NCBI GenBank assembly: GCA_905233985.1
Contig: CAJOFA010000028.1
Span: forward strand, 1-32,340
DNA: 32,340 bases
Direction: 5' to 3'
DNA from: an uncultured Prevotella sp.
GTDB lineage: Bacteria; Bacteroidota; Bacteroidia; Bacteroidales; Bacteroidaceae
Below are positions 32,327 through 32,340 of the stretch, piece after piece. The number at the start of each line of letters is the position of its first letter. Position 1 is the first letter of the stretch. The notes under the pieces are model-generated. The model was given only the letters and a program-made list of their open reading frames with translations, was not told the origin of the DNA and made no database searches. A program made the translations under genes and the position numbers.

Positions 32327-32340
32327 TTAAATAGCCCATT

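Overview
This window looks like a chromosomal piece of a Bacteroidota bacterium, most likely a Prevotella/Segatella-like member of the Bacteroidales. The promoter-like sites in front of genes are the Bacteroidota -7 box TAnnTTTG. Clear Shine-Dalgarno sequences are mostly absent. The protein set (MutS2, Tex, short ManC with Gmd and Fcl, PpiD/SurA-like foldase, secreted GH2 and SGNH enzymes) fits that group. The species is inferred, not shown. I saw no tRNA, rRNA or CRISPR array.

Left accessory region (1-7590). This is a patchwork of broken mobile and defence genes. A 5'-truncated ISAon1/ISL3-type transposase runs off the left edge. It is followed by an insertion-sequence end remnant and a roughly 1 kb piece of pyruvate:ferredoxin oxidoreductase (nifJ) that carries four short hairpin-rich insertions. 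Next come a two-gene minus-strand operon (a pRiA4b ORF-3-like protein plus a DprA/SLOG-like, Myb-like, PD-(D/E)XK nuclease-like protein), a broken XRE antitoxin, and a type II restriction-modification pair. Both partners of that pair look damaged: the C5 methyltransferase has a TGA at codon 33, and the endonuclease is split by a palindromic repeat insertion.

Repair cluster (7591-9920, minus strand). AlkD-like glycosylase, thiol peroxidase Bcp, an AlkZ-related protein and an MGMT-family protein are packed together, suggesting a joint response to alkylation and oxidative damage.

Housekeeping core (9921-31018). In order: a small Bacteroidales-type peptide, riboflavin synthase, a structured minus-strand ncRNA (possibly 6S RNA), endonuclease III, a 22-bp tandem array, a PpiD/SurA-like foldase, and a heterodimeric ABC exporter. 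These are followed by the GDP-L-fucose operon manC-gmd-fcl, Tex, a secreted SGNH hydrolase plus GH2 glycosidase operon, a small lytic transglycosylase and MutS2.

Right end (31019-32340). A second 22-bp-period tandem array, a decayed IS110-family transposase, an inverted copy of the insertion-sequence end seen at 782-817, a heptamer array, and a string of three perfect hairpins.

The most unusual layer is repeat architecture rather than any single gene: paired short hairpins with 2-4 nt loops inserted inside and between genes, heptamer arrays (one apparently inside an ABC transporter gene), and two unrelated-sequence arrays with the same exact 22-bp period.
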